Positions 52,140 through 63,902 of a stretch of 64,000 nt of DNA are shown one piece after another; the stretch's first letter is position 1; each line of letters begins with the position of its first letter. The notes below the pieces were generated by a model. The model was given only the letters and a program-made list of their open reading frames with translations. It ran no database searches and was not told the origin of the DNA. Position numbers and translations under genes: made by a program. Source of the DNA: Lumbricus terrestris (taxonomy: Eukaryota > Annelida > Clitellata > Crassiclitellata > Lumbricidae); contig OX457044.1 of the NCBI GenBank assembly GCA_949752735.1, positions 10,421,229 to 10,485,228 of the forward strand, given 5' to 3'.

Positions 52140-52490
52140 GATATGGCGATGCCAGCTATAGGTCTTGCTCCAACTTATCTACTTGATCTTTGTCGGCCTA
52201 TGTCAAGTACATGTACTCGGACTGGTCGGTCAATGTATACGCTCGGCTGATAGGGAAGTGCTCTTGGTCCCGTTTGCTCGTACCTCCATCATGCAGAGTC
52301 GTACTTTTTCTGTGGTTGGCCCGGTGGTAAGGAATGCCCTCCCACTTGAGCTGCGCCTGTTCCCTATATAGATCACTTTCTGACACATTCTATAAGCAAT
52401 TAAAAACTGTTCTTTTTGGCCGTGCTGGAGTCGGGAGCGCCTTGAAGAGGCGCTATATAAATACTTGAATGAATGAATGAATGAGTGAAT
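52140..52490 (+). mobile_element. L2/CR1-like LINE 3' end
   Basis: Frames give LAPTYLLDLCRPM, then LLVPFARTSIMQSRTFSVVG and NALPLELRLFPI, the APxYLxDLCRP and F(S/A)VVGPxxxNxLPLxLR motifs at the end of L2/CR1 ORF2. It finishes with GGGAGCGCCTTGAAGAGGCG, CTATATAAATAC and (TGAA)n. Confidence 0.85.
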
Positions 52491-52612
52491 GAATGCATGA
52501 ATGACCAAAATATATATGAGTTCTTTCGGTGCATATAGCAATAATATTATTGTTAGTTTGTTCGTTCATCCATTAAATCAATCCATCTATAGCAATAAGT
52601 CCTATTGCAGCC

Positions 52613-52830
52613 ATGGATAAAACGCGAGCCATTCCTTTCGCTGACCCTGCACTGTGTAACCAACTTAACAACTTAACATATTCAGCCTGCATGATAGCCT
52701 ATAACCTTGTTAATTCGTCAAGTGCCTCCTCAAGATTAATTCTTTCTCTCTTCATCGGAGCGACTCCGATAAGACATGTGTACTTTGAGAGGTGCTATAT
52801 AAATTCATATAGATACATTACAATGCAATC
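52613..52830 (+). mobile_element. L2/CR1-like LINE 3' end, second fragment
   Basis: Contains TRAIPFADPALCNQLNNL (decayed FxxxGPxLWNxLPxx signature) and ends with GAGAGGTGCTATATAAATTC, the same tail. Confidence 0.65.
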
Positions 52831-53321
52831 ATTATCAATCAGTCGTTCCTTTTCATTCGTTCAATCATTGCAATCAATTGTTCGTTCGTTCGTTATTTCT
52901 CCGTTTGTTCGTTCTATATTCAATCGTTCAACGTGTTTACTTTGTTCACCAATATTGCGCATACATCAAGTATATAATTATATAACAAGGCCGTCGAGGC
53001 AGCGCTTTGCATACTTAGTAGGCTATAATTATTTGCTTGGTAGGCCTACATGTATAAACTTAGGCTACTAGGCCTATATTATATATGATTGAATGAATGA
53101 GGCATCCATGGCGACTTTGACATGCAGATCAATCATCTTAATATACAGCTACTCAGCTAGGCCTGTTCAAGGTGAAATATAATACGAAGGGTGTATGTAG
53201 AAATGTTTATTTGTGGATTGTTGTGAGATATTGTGATGTGAGATTGACGGACGAGTCCAACAGGTTGCTGTAAAGAGTTGTCATCTTTTAGGGCGTATAC
53301 GGCCTTTTCGATTGTATGAAC

Positions 53322-53712
53322 GAGATGTATGTATGTATGTATGTATGTATGTATGTATGTATGTATGTATGTATGTATGTATGTATGTATGTATGTATGT
53401 ATGTATGTATGTATGTATGTATGTATGTATGTATGTATGTATGTATGTATGTATGTATGTATGTATGTATGTATGTATGTATGTATGTATGTATGTATGT
53501 ATGTATGTATGTATGTATGTATGTATGTATGTATGTATGTATGTATGCATATACTATGTATGTATGTATGTATGTATGTATGTATGTATGTATGTATGTA
53601 TGTATGTATGTATGTATGTATGTATGTATGTATGTATGTATGTATGAATGTATGTACGTATGAATGTATGTACGTACGTGCGCACGTACGTACGTACGTA
53701 TGTATGTATGTT
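53322..53712. repeat. (TATG)n microsatellite
   Basis: About 95 units with one interruption near 53548 and a decayed TACG-rich end. Confidence 0.97.
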
Positions 53713-54057
53713 TGTAAACTTTGTATGTAATGTATGTATTTACGTATGCATTTATGTGTTCTATTCACCCAACCGTTCATCCATCCTTCTTTTCATCCAT
53801 CTACCTTTCCTTCCCTCCATCTATCCCTTCTACCTCGATCCATTAAATTCCCTCCCTCCCTTCCGTCCTCCCTTCTTCCCTCCCACCCTCTCTCCCTCCA
53901 TCCGTCCGTTCAAGCGTGGGAACTGTTGGAGTAATTTTAGATATGACGTTATACGAGGTCACATAGGTCAGCTGTGTCCATTTCGTTCAATGCATTAAGT
54001 GGCGTCCAGCTGTTTCGCCGATTCTCAGCAGTAATCAAAACACAGTCTGCAGATGAT

Positions 54058-54178
54058 GACCTCCTCCTCTCCTCCTCCTCCTCCTCCTCCTCCTCCTCCT
54101 CCTCTCCTCCTCCTTCTCCTCCTTCTCCTCCTCCTCTCCTCCTCCTCCTTCTCCTCCTCCTCTTCCTCCTCTCGATTG
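54058..54178. repeat. (CTC)n tract
   Basis: Pyrimidine-only trinucleotide array. Confidence 0.93.
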
Positions 54179-54324
54179 CCTCAACAACAACAACAACAGC
54201 AACACTGCAACAGTGGAAGCTGCGGGTTAACAGCTCTCCAGCCTCCGATGGATAGCGACGTCTGCTGCCATCAATTCATTCCACTTTCCGTGGAACACAA
54301 GAGACTATTCCATACTCTCCAATT

Positions 54325-54670
54325 CTCTCCTCCTCCTTCTCCTCTTCATTTCCCTCCTTCTCCCATCCTCCTCCTTCTTCTTTTCCTCCTCCTCCCCTTC
54401 TCGAAATTCTTCTCCTTCTGCTTCTCCTCCTCCTCCTACTCCTGCTTTTCCTCCTTCTTCTTTTCCTTCTCCTTCTCTTTCTCTTTCTCCTTTTCTCCTT
54501 CCTCCACCCCTTCTTCTCCTCCTTCTCCTTCTCCTCTTTCTTTCCCTCCTCCTCTTCCCTCCTCCTTCTTTTATTCCTCCTCCCCTTCTCGAATTTCTCC
54601 TCCTTCTTCTCCTCCTTCTCCTCCTCCTGTTTCCCTTCTCCTCTTCTTCCTCCTCCTTCTTCTTTTCTTC
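54325..54670. repeat. Long CTT/CTC polypyrimidine tract
   Basis: About 345 bp almost free of purines on the plus strand. The 211-codon Ser/Pro/Phe frame across it is an artefact. Confidence 0.9.
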
Positions 54671-54782
54671 ATCAGATTCATCGCTTGAGGTTCATTATGG
54701 CAATGCATTCGAATCTTAATTAGACTAAACGCCCGGAGGTCGTTTCACCTCAAAGGCCAACAATCTGCATGGAGAGGCCAAC

Positions 54783-54933
54783 ACAGTCAGTCAGTCAGTC
54801 AGTCAGTCAGTCAGTCAGTCAGTCAGTCAGTCAGTCAGTCAGTCAGTCAGTCAGTCAGTCAGTCAGTCAGTCAGTCAGTCAGTCAGTCAGTCAGTCAGTC
54901 AGTCAGTCAGTCAGTCAGTCAGTCAGTCAGTCA

Positions 54934-54973
<40 letters not shown>

Positions 54974-55045
54974 TGCAGTCAGTCAGCCAGTCAGTCAGCC
55001 AGTCAGCCAGCCAGTCAGTCAGTCAGTCAATCGGTCGGTCGTTCA
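54783..55045. repeat. (CAGT)n / (CAGC)n microsatellite
   Basis: About 65 tetranucleotide units with a block of CAGC variants near 54940-54970. Confidence 0.97.
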
Positions 55046-55059
55046 GTCAGTAAATTATT

Positions 55060-55710
55060 GAGTCTATATGAAGTACAATCCCTATGAAAACTTGGTCCAT
55101 GCATTGTACAAGTGCTTTGAGCAATTGGCCTATAACATGGAGAGCATATGTCCTACTTGCAGATTTGCTACTTTGCAGCTATCTATAGATCGGAGACAGT
55201 AACTGTTCAAGATCTTTCCGCTCAGAGAAGAAATCTTGGAAAACAGTTGGTGCTTAACCAACTTCTCGCATAAGACAGGGAGGACACCATCCGATCTTAC
55301 CATCAATTGGCTGCACGACAACAAGTCTGCAGTGTGTATCTCAGCTGAATGTATCTACAAGTAGGTCTATAATAGTTCTAGACTGAATGATGGATAATAA
55401 TCTATCGCTTTGTCTTCTCAATAATATATTCGCCATTGGATTGGTCTTAGTGTTGTGGAATGCAAGTTGGACTGATTAAACGAATTCTTGCTAAAACTCA
55501 TGTCAGTCGGATTGATGAGAATTACTTTCCATTAAGTCGACATGCTTGGATTGATGAAAAGATGGAATGTGATTGATGGAAAAATTTATCCTTTATTTGT
55601 TAAACATGGATTGTGCTGTAACATGCCACTTCACAGGTCTGTTATTGCTTTTGATTTATTATGATTTAAAGCGACCCTATTAGCGGAGCAGTGCGTTCCT
55701 TTTGGTTTTC
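55060..55710. other. No gene recognised
   Basis: Unique-looking AT-rich sequence without a convincing frame or repeat. Confidence 0.45.
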
Positions 55711-55724
55711 CGTTATGACTATAA

Positions 55725-55926
55725 TTATACTCGGAAATATAACTGAAATTTCGGTATATGAAGTTGAAAGATTCATATCTTTTTATCCGTTCAACGTTAT
55801 CTCATGAAATTTTGGAATCGCATTCTTGGTCCACTTCTCTAAATATTTGGAATATTTTAGCTTGATATGTCATCAGGTATTAGAGATATATGCAAAACAA
55901 TTTAGCTTCCTTTTTGAACCACGGTG
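55725..55926. mobile_element. Truncated Tc1/mariner-type MITE
   Basis: Shares the interior and one terminus (AACCACGGTG followed by TA) with the complete copy at 38229-38507. The other terminus is missing. Confidence 0.65.
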
Positions 55927-56430
55927 TATAGTGTGTAAATTGTTCCTGTTTGAAGATTGATGAACAATAAATTGCATTTTGATATGATTTGATTTTGATG
56001 TATTGTTCATCGAAGTCATCATCATGGTGCCCAGGTGTTCGCTCTTTCCTTCACCCATCTGTTCATCCATCTGTCAGTCTCGGAGTCAGTTATGATTAGC
56101 CTACATTACACTGACGAATGGAAACTCAGTGGTTTGGAAATTTAGGTCATGCGCGATTTGACGAATTAGGTCAGGGCATGACGGGACAATACACCCTCTC
56201 TCGTTAGCAACTACAAGCGCTCATAAGAATCCGTGATTTACGATTTGAGTGAGGAGTCTACGGACCTCTGGTTTCTGGTGACGAGCGTGGAAGACGATAA
56301 ATGGATGAATGGATGACGTTGACTTGTTATCCGCTTAATTGCGCTTCTCTGCCTCTTCGCCGAAAACCTCGTTGATGTTCGTTCGGTTAATGAGAGGCAG
56401 ACTGAGAGCAAGGGGAAGAAGGAAGGGATG

Positions 56431-56433
<3 letters not shown>

Positions 56434-56520
<87 letters not shown>

Positions 56521-56550
56521 GAGACAGAGACAGAGAGACAGAGACAGAGA
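56434..56550. repeat. (ACAG)n microsatellite
   Basis: About 22 ACAG units followed by AGAGACAGAG variants. The Cys-Leu-Ser-Val frames on minus are artefacts. Confidence 0.96.
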
Positions 56551-57052
56551 GGAAGACAATGAGAGTGGAGGTAAGGTGACATGGAGGAGGGAGGAGTAGT
56601 TGAATGATAAAGCGAGAGATAGGGAGGGAAGGGAGCGAGGAGGGTGGGAGGACAAAAGGGATCAATAGATCGTGAACAAGAAGGAAATATGGGGAGGAGC
56701 ATGAAATTGAGGGAGGAAGGACGTAGGGAGTTGGAAAAGGAAGATTGGCCAAACAACGCTTGCTCGCGCTTCCATATATCTGCTCACTTTTCGGTCGGTG
56801 TCTGGTCGATAGCAAAACCTTTTGTGCAATATAAAATGTCTGCTGTAACAGATGGCCTACTGTTCAGAGATGAAATCTGACACTCCTTTCTCTGACATCC
56901 ATTCTCACTTTCGCACAATCCTCATGTCGCATTCGTAGATATAGTTACGTACTTACTCACTGATGTTTTAATAGGAATGGTCTGTTGGTTTCATGCATTG
57001 TATAATAATTGTATAACAGTATAATGTAGGAACTATTGGCATACAGTCATAC

Positions 57053-57729
57053 GGGGCGCGGACATTTCCCCCCCTGGACAAAACCCCCCCGGACAAAACC
57101 CCCCGGACAAAACCCCCCCGGACAATTCCCCCCCTGATTTAGCCTAGGACATTAACCCCCCCGGACAATTCCCCCCTTTGCTTCCATTTAGGCAAAAATG
57201 CGTTTAATCCAACTTCTATTTAAATAACAATTATTTTGATCCATCCAGCTCCAATTTAAGCAAGAATATTTTCATCAATCCAGCTTCCATTTAAGCAAGA
57301 ATATTTTCATCAATCCAGCTTCCATTTAAGCAAGAATATTTTCATCAATCCAGCTTCCATTTAAGCAAGAATATTTTCATCAATCCAGCTTCCATTTAAG
57401 CAAGAATATTTTCATCAATCCAGCTCCAATTTAAGCAAGAATTTTTCATCAATCCAGCTTCCATTTAGGCAAGAATTTTTCATCAATCCAGCTTCCATTT
57501 AAGTAAAAATTACTTTGCATCAATCCGGCTTCTATTTAGCAAGAAATCTTTTCATCAATCCAACTTAGGACACTTAGGACCGCCGTTTTATAGTAATACC
57601 ACTTTCACGCAATATGTTCGACAGGGGGGGAATTGTCCTACCCTGGGGGGGGGGGAATTGTCCGGGGGGTTTTGTCCGGGGGGGGTTTTGTCCGGGGGGG
57701 TTTTGTCCAGGGGGGAAATGTCCTACACT
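57053..57729. mobile_element. MITE with 9-bp TSD and modular C-rich ends (sister of 14860)
   Basis: Nine-base duplication CAGTCATAC (57044-57052 and 57730-57738). Left end GGACATTTCCCCCCCTGG, then several GGACAAAACCCCCCC units and GGACAATTCCCCCC. The right end is the inverse, ending GTCCTACACT. No coding capacity. The unit layout matches the 14860 element, but the word before the C-run is TT, AA or AATT instead of AG. Confidence 0.85.
57190..57565 (+). repeat. ~35-bp tandem repeat inside the MITE
   Basis: About ten copies of a unit containing TCCATTTAAGCAAGAATATT followed by TTCATCAATCCAGCT. The middle copies are identical; outer copies are diverged. Confidence 0.92.
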
Positions 57730-57739
57730 CAGTCATACA

Positions 57740-58566
57740 CCTTAAAACTCGTCCTTTGGTCCCTCCTATCTTTTACGTGTTGTCCTTTTGTTGCAATGTA
57801 ACGGGTCACGGTTTGTCATCTAGATTGATAAAAATCGAAGATATATATAATATTATATATATATATAAAATATAGTTTATATGTAAATTATATTAGATGT
57901 TATAATAAAACTGACTCTGTCATGATTGGACCTTGAAAACAGAACATGAGTGATTGAGTGTAGAACCAACCAGAATGCATAGTGTATACGAATAGAGTCC
58001 ATTCTATGCACACGTGTAGCCTATCTTCTTTGTCAATCTTGATAATAATATTATAAAGTCTAATAAAGTCAGTTGGTCTGAAGTCTTGGAACGAGTGACA
58101 ACTCAAGTGGTTTTTTGTAAGCTATCACACATGCATGTCGTATAGTTTACACATCATCTTCTCTCATTCTGCCTCCTCATTTCTCCTCAACCTCCTCCAC
58201 CTCTCATTCTCCCCACTCCTCCCCATTCCTTCCCCATTCCTCGTCCTCTCCATTCCTCCCCATTCCTCCCCTCCTCCTTTTACCACTCTCGCTGTATCCT
58301 TCTGTCTCTAAATTTTCCACATTCATTTCCTCACATCATCCCTTCCTTCCTTCCATCCCTCCGTGCGTCCAACGGACTCACCCATACCCATCAAAATGGT
58401 TCAACCTCCATAATAATTATACTCCACATACAGCTTTCCATTTGTCGTTAGTGTTGGCTTTCCTAATCATGCCAAACACAATCATAAATTTCTTTCATCG
58501 TTTTCAATATTTAGAGATTGGGCGACTGGCTGAGTGGCTGTCGGTCTGACTACCTCTGATTGCCTC

Positions 58567-58599
<33 letters not shown>

Positions 58600-59030
58600 G
58601 TGTCCTGCTGCGTATGTGTACTTGTCTCTTTCAAACGACACTGCTCTAATGACACAACAAGCGAATTTCCACGAATACAATTTCCTTTGTTCTCCAACTG
58701 TTAAGCTATTATCTCAATTCTAACGACTCTCTCTTCTTCTCCTGCATATTCAATCTCATTCCTTGTCTGTCCTTCTGTCCGTCCGTCCTTCTGTCCCTAT
58801 GTCTGTATGCGTGCTTGCATATATGCATTGAAAGTAAGTAAGTAAGTAGGCATTGCCTCTATTGCTCCATTTGTAAGCGCACAATGGGGCATAGAAAACA
58901 ATGCAATATAACACATTATTATTATATAGAAGTAATAATAAAGTAAGGTTATATATTATAAATGCAAAGTAGGCCTAATGTTAAACAAATGGTAATATGT
59001 GTAGACTTTTCTAAAGCATTCGAGTAATGA
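57740..59030. other. No gene recognised; low-complexity patches
   Basis: Pyrimidine-rich 58155-58275 and (CTGT)n at 58565-58597. No convincing coding frame. Confidence 0.5.
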
Positions 59031-59387
59031 AACCCTTTCTTGTATGTATGTATGAATGTTTGTATATACGTGCGTATGTATGTATGTATGTAAGCTTATG
59101 CGTAGCCTATGTGTATATTTTTCTACATGTCTGTCCATATGTATCTGTCTGTCTGTCTTGTCTGTCTCGTACCAAACTTAATTATCGATTCATATTACTG
59201 GACATGCGCAATAGGCCTCTCATATTCCGTCTCCTTTTACTCGACCCAGACACGAGTCCATTGGGGAAAAGGGAAAGTGGGTGGGTGGGTGGATGGGTGG
59301 ATGGGTGGGGGGAAAGAACGGAAGGGTATTTGAGAAACAGAGACGTATAATGAGTCAGTCTTTATAACAAGATAAAGACCACTCTGC

Positions 59388-59655
59388 GATAGACAGACAG
59401 AGACAAACACAGACAGACAGATAGATAGATAGACAGACAGACAGACAGGCATACAGACAGACAGACACAGACTGACAGACATACAGACAGACAGACACAG
59501 ACAGACACAGACAGACACAGACAGACACAGACAGACACAGACAGACACAGACAGACACAGACAGACACAGACAGACACAGACAGACACAGACAGACACAG
59601 ACAGACACAGACAGACACAGACAGAAAGGCAGACAGAAAGGCAGACAGAAAAGCA
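59388..59655. repeat. (ACAGACAGAC)n array
   Basis: Roughly 25 copies of a 10-bp unit ACAGACAGAC and shorter variants. The Val-Cys-Leu-Cys frames on minus are artefacts. Confidence 0.95.
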
Positions 59656-60189
59656 GAAGCAGTGACACACAAATCCGCAGGCGAAGACGGAACGAGACAA
59701 GCAAGCAGACAGAACAGTATTTAGAAAAGGATGACGAAGGTGTTGCGTGGAAACCCGAAACGTGCCAAGCGAAACAATGGCTTGAGTCGAAGGTGGCCGA
59801 AACAAAGCTAAGGCACTGGCGGTGGGTCTCCCCCCTACTGGGCAAGTGCGATGGGGAAAGGGGTTAACAGGGTGGTGGTGGGGGGGGTACTACGCGTGAG
59901 GTAGGAGAGGAATTAATCAATGTCAGGTTCACGCGAGAAAACAATTAAACACATAATGAGTTTAGAAGACAAGATGATCTACTGTCTCTGTACGAGAAGC
60001 GCATCATCAGTCGCCTGCTGGTCATCTTACGGGGTGGCCGGGTGGGGTGGGGTGGGGACGAGGGTCGTGTCTGGATCCTAGAATAAAAATACAATGCCAT
60101 GGTAAGCTGACGATGCCATCAATGCAAAGTTTAGAAACTGCTCATTGGACCCGGAAAATTGTTGAGAACCGTGTAGGACTGTAGGTCTA

Positions 60190-60425
60190 TTATAGGTAAC
60201 TTGGAAGTGATGCTACGTTTTCAGTTTAGTGCGAAAGACAATCTCGCTACGAGAGTTACGAACGTGAGAATGTAGAGGGTTAAAGATGGAGGAACGGGTA
60301 ACTGTAGAAGAACGCCGAACACCAAAGGCAAGATGATGTGTACCAGGAACAACAATCTTTCCAGGAGATGCTGCAGGATCAAAGAGAGTTGCAATGTGCG
60401 ACCATGCATGGATGACAAGTCTTTT
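60190..60425 (-). mobile_element. L2/CR1-like LINE 3' end
   Basis: Minus-strand frame ends with KIVVPGTHHLAFGVRRSS and PLHSHVRNSRSEIVFRTKLK, matching the L(P)PHVRNSxSxxxFKxxLKT end of L2 ORF2 proteins. Frame-damaged upstream. Confidence 0.72.
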
Positions 60426-60477
60426 CAAAGACAAAAACATATATTTGAAGAATATTAGACACAAGAACAGACCTGGT

Positions 60478-60548
60478 TTGAGTAAGTGAGTAGGTGAGTA
60501 AGTAAGTGAGTAAGTAAGTAAGTGAGTAAGTGAGTAAGTAAGTAAGTG
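60478..60548. repeat. (AGTA/AGTG)n microsatellite
   Basis: Short tetranucleotide array. Confidence 0.9.
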
Positions 60549-61103
60549 TGCCACTGCAAGTCGCTATATGCTAGTAGTTTCGAAGAATTTATCGAAAGTG
60601 TTTTTACGTTTTATGTCTGTAAAGTTCAAAATAAGCAAATACAATTAAAAATCCAGTCATTACACTTTGGTAGGTAAAGGGTACATAAAACTTCTTTTGT
60701 CTTTAGGTTTTCGAAGGAGTCTTCATCGCCACATTCTCGAACTGGACATAGAAGGTCATCAGCCGAGACTCTTGCCTCAGAACTTTTCGCATGGTTCTAA
60801 TGGTATATTACAGTTCTCCATGCAGAACACAGAACAACCGTGTGGACCCTGCAGTATTAAATTGTCAATGAGTTGATCGTGTGTGAGATCCTGCAGCACC
60901 GTTGTTGCTGACCTAAGACACCCATCGATCCAAGATGGCCGTGCATGGAATTAGTCAACCGAGAATTACATCTCTGCGATAGGCCATCATCGATATGCGA
61001 ATCGAGATCGACTGACCTGTTCAGCTGGGTGCACGGTGCGTACGCAGTAACCGACGCAGCTATCCTGAATGTATTATAGATCATATTATAAGCTCTGCAG
61101 GAG

Positions 61104-63902
61104 ATGATGTGGCCTCTGATCTTTCTTCATCTGATGATCTTCACCTTCGTCCTCTGTTCCTCCTCGGATACCGATCTAAGCGTCTGTCCACAGACGTGCA
61201 TATGTCGCACGAGTGGCGCACTGGATGAGGTGACTTGTCATAACCTTAACCTGACCTCTATTCCCAGAGGTCTTCCATCGTCCGTTGTCCGCCTCGACCT
61301 GGCCAACAACACCCTGACGGTCCTTGACGTCTCTCAGCTCCACTTCCTGCGCCGACCGGCAGAGGTCGTCCTCACCGGAAACCGGATCCAGTCGATCGTC
61401 GACTCTCGTAGACCGGAAGAAGCGACCCCCGTCCAGGTCCAGATCCTCTGGCTGGGCCACAACCGTCTGAGCGCCGTTGGGGCGCCTGCGATGAGCGCCC
61501 TGACGGAGACCCTCGTCCAGCTGGATCTGTCCGACAATCGACTGACCAGCGTCGAAGGAACCTTCGTCGGATGTCGTCTTCTGTCGAGACTCGACCTCCG
61601 TCAGAACCTCCTGACGCAGATCACGTCGAGCACCTTCCAAGACCTCGTCAGCCTTCGCTACCTTCGACTCGAGGACAACCTCATATCGACCGTCTCCGTG
61701 GACGCCTTCCTCCACCTTCAGCACCTCTCCTATCTCGTCCTCAAGGGAAACCCCATCGGAACCTCCTCCACCACCACAGGGGCCACTGCAGAATTCAATC
61801 AGACGCAGGGGTTCCGCTTCAACACTGGCTTCCTCTCCTACCTGGATCTGTCGGTGGCGGAATTCCAGACGGTCCCCCTAGGTCTTCCGCCGTCCGTCCG
61901 CTATCTCCAGCTGCGCAAGAACCGCCTGACGGTCCTCTCAAGGAAGGACTTCGAAGGACTGCGCCAGCTGGGAATCCTCATTCTGGACGATAACGAGATC
62001 GAGGACATCGAAGATGGAACCTTCGCGGACCTCGTTCAGCTGAGTCAGTTGTGGATGAACGGGAATCGGTTGAAGGACATTCCAGGTCGTCTTCCATCCG
62101 GCGTCCAACGTCTTCTGCTCGACTCCAATCGGATACGAACCATAACGGATCGTTCGTTCGTCGGTCTGTCCCAGGTGCGGACTCTCTCCCTCATGGGCAA
62201 TTCGATCGCTGGAATCGACGTCGGGACCTTCGACGTCCTTTCACAGTTGACATCTCTGGATCTAAGCGGAAATCGAATCCGGCGAATCGTTCCCGGCTCC
62301 TTCCGCCGAAACACCCTGCTCCAGGTCCTCCATCTCTCCAAGAATCCACTCCATTCGCTCGACGCTGGAGCCTTCGAAGGACTCTCCAGACTGGACCAGC
62401 TGACCGCGTCCTACATCCCACCATCATCTTCTTCCACCTCCTCGTCCTTCGTCCTTGACGCCTTAGCTGACCTTCCAAGACTTACCAGACTGGACCTCGA
62501 AGGAAGCAATGACCTCATTCGTGCACTGATCACTTCCGGTCCTCGACTGCGTCCTCTGTTCATCGGTCTTCGTGAACTGAGCCTCGTCAAGTCCGACCTC
62601 GTCTCTCTCCCACCAGACTTCCTCTCCTCTCTTCCGCAGCTCACTTCGTTTCGCGTCTCAAGCGACAGGTGGCACTGCGATCGATCGTTGCTATGGCTAC
62701 GCGAATGGCTGGCGAATTCTTCCGTTGCCACGGGCGACAACAGATGCCTCAGTCCTCATCAGGTGACCGGTCGTCTGCTCACATCTTTGGCAGACGACGA
62801 ATTCGCAGCACCTCGCATCACCACCACAACCGAGAAACGACACCAGCATTCCACCTACCACCTCCCCCTGGAAGAGACCTCCTTTTCCCAGGCAAATCCT
62901 TCTGTAGCCATGGCAGCGGTTGTGACATCAGGTAAAGAAGTTGCGTCGTTGGGTGAGGTGGTCGAGCCAAGGACGAAGAGACCAAAGACACGGACCAAAG
63001 ACCCGCAATTCACCCATGCGAAGCCCCAGTGGATGACCACTGGTCTGGCGCCTTTGATCGATACGGATAACACAGACTCAATTCCAGTCACTCCGGAGGT
63101 GCCAGTGACTGCGGATACTAATACAGCCGGTCCATGGGTGAACGTGAAGTCCGCAGTCACTTCCCCAGTCAGTCCAACGAGACCGACCCCATTCCTCCCC
63201 TCACCCTACTCTGGACACGATCACTCAAACGTATCCTTCAGATTTCTCCTCTCCAACAAGACTGGATACATTCGAACTCCGACCGGAAATGACGCATCAA
63301 ACAACGTCACATCCGCCGACCACGTCGACAATGACGTCATCGTACCAGCGAAGGACGCGTTGAGCTTCGATGCGATGGTTGCTATGGGAACCGTGGCTGG
63401 TACCTTGGTTACGGCCGTCGTCATGGTAGCCGTTATCGTTCATCTGTGTCGAAAGGAGAAAGGGAGCGTCGAGCCCCCCACCGCCGCCGTCACCTCCTCA
63501 CGGGGGCAGCAGCAGCAGAAGAAGACAGCCCAGGTGGGGCAGGGGCAAGGGCAGGAGGAAGGGGAGGTCGTCTACTGCACCCCTGACCTTTACGCGGACG
63601 CAGAGAGCGCCCATCGGACCGCAACGAGCCCCAGAGGGAGAGAGCCCCATGCAGGGTCAGGCAGCAGGGACAGGACGCTCGGTAGCAACCGAGACAGTCG
63701 GGCTTCTGGGTCGAGCAGACACTCGACGAGAGGAGACGCTGATTGGCCGAGCGCAGGTCACGTGGCCCGGATGTCTACGGCGAGCAGCAAAGCATGCTGG
63801 GATGCTTCGGCTTCGTCGGAGGCGACGAGTCTCATGGGATTGCACAGCGGCGCTGCGGCAGACGGTACGCAGATGCGCGTCTACAAGTGGGAGGAGCTTT
63901 AG
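61104..63902 (+). CDS. Leucine-rich repeat single-pass transmembrane protein, 932 residues
   Basis: One uninterrupted frame, clearly more GC-rich than its surroundings. Residues 1-20 form a signal peptide. An LRRNT cap follows (Cys28, 32, 34, 45), then about 18 LRRs of LxxLxLxxNxL type (about 55-515), then an LRRCT cap starting at Trp523 (Cys525, Cys548). A long Ser/Thr/Pro-rich stalk (about 570-755) precedes one membrane span at about 757-779 and a 150-residue cytoplasmic tail. The tail has a Gln-rich patch, tyrosines at 824 (YCTP) and 830, Ser/Arg-rich blocks, and the C-terminus WEEL, which fits a class III PDZ-ligand pattern. Two adjacent ATGs start it; GAG and a good acceptor (AGCTCTGCAG at 61091-61100) lie just upstream, so a 5' UTR intron is likely. 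Proteins with this layout are cell-surface adhesion or guidance molecules; no Ig or TIR domain is present, so I give no name. Confidence 0.92.
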   Translation: MMWPLIFLHLMIFTFVLCSSSDTDLSVCPQTCICRTSGALDEVTCHNLNLTSIPRGLPSSVVRLDLANNTLTVLDVSQLHFLRRPAEVVLTGNRIQSIVDSRRPEEATPVQVQILWLGHNRLSAVGAPAMSALTETLVQLDLSDNRLTSVEGTFVGCRLLSRLDLRQNLLTQITSSTFQDLVSLRYLRLEDNLISTVSVDAFLHLQHLSYLVLKGNPIGTSSTTTGATAEFNQTQGFRFNTGFLSYLDLSVAEFQTVPLGLPPSVRYLQLRKNRLTVLSRKDFEGLRQLGILILDDNEIEDIEDGTFADLVQLSQLWMNGNRLKDIPGRLPSGVQRLLLDSNRIRTITDRSFVGLSQVRTLSLMGNSIAGIDVGTFDVLSQLTSLDLSGNRIRRIVPGSFRRNTLLQVLHLSKNPLHSLDAGAFEGLSRLDQLTASYIPPSSSSTSSSFVLDALADLPRLTRLDLEGSNDLIRALITSGPRLRPLFIGLRELSLVKSDLVSLPPDFLSSLPQLTSFRVSSDRWHCDRSLLWLREWLANSSVATGDNRCLSPHQVTGRLLTSLADDEFAAPRITTTTEKRHQHSTYHLPLEETSFSQANPSVAMAAVVTSGKEVASLGEVVEPRTKRPKTRTKDPQFTHAKPQWMTTGLAPLIDTDNTDSIPVTPEVPVTADTNTAGPWVNVKSAVTSPVSPTRPTPFLPSPYSGHDHSNVSFRFLLSNKTGYIRTPTGNDASNNVTSADHVDNDVIVPAKDALSFDAMVAMGTVAGTLVTAVVMVAVIVHLCRKEKGSVEPPTAAVTSSRGQQQQKKTAQVGQGQGQEEGEVVYCTPDLYADAESAHRTATSPRGREPHAGSGSRDRTLGSNRDSRASGSSRHSTRGDADWPSAGHVARMSTASSKACWDASASSEATSLMGLHSGAAADGTQMRVYKWEEL

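Noticed and set aside
56238..56815. Cys/Leu/Ser/Val-rich minus-strand ORFs, also at 59237-59845
   Set aside because: Frames through (ACAG)n arrays with no domain content outside the repeat.
61176..63845. Antisense and alternate-frame ORFs within the LRR gene (up to 182 codons)
   Set aside because: Shadow frames of a GC-rich coding exon. They lack signatures and conflict with the strongly supported plus-strand frame.
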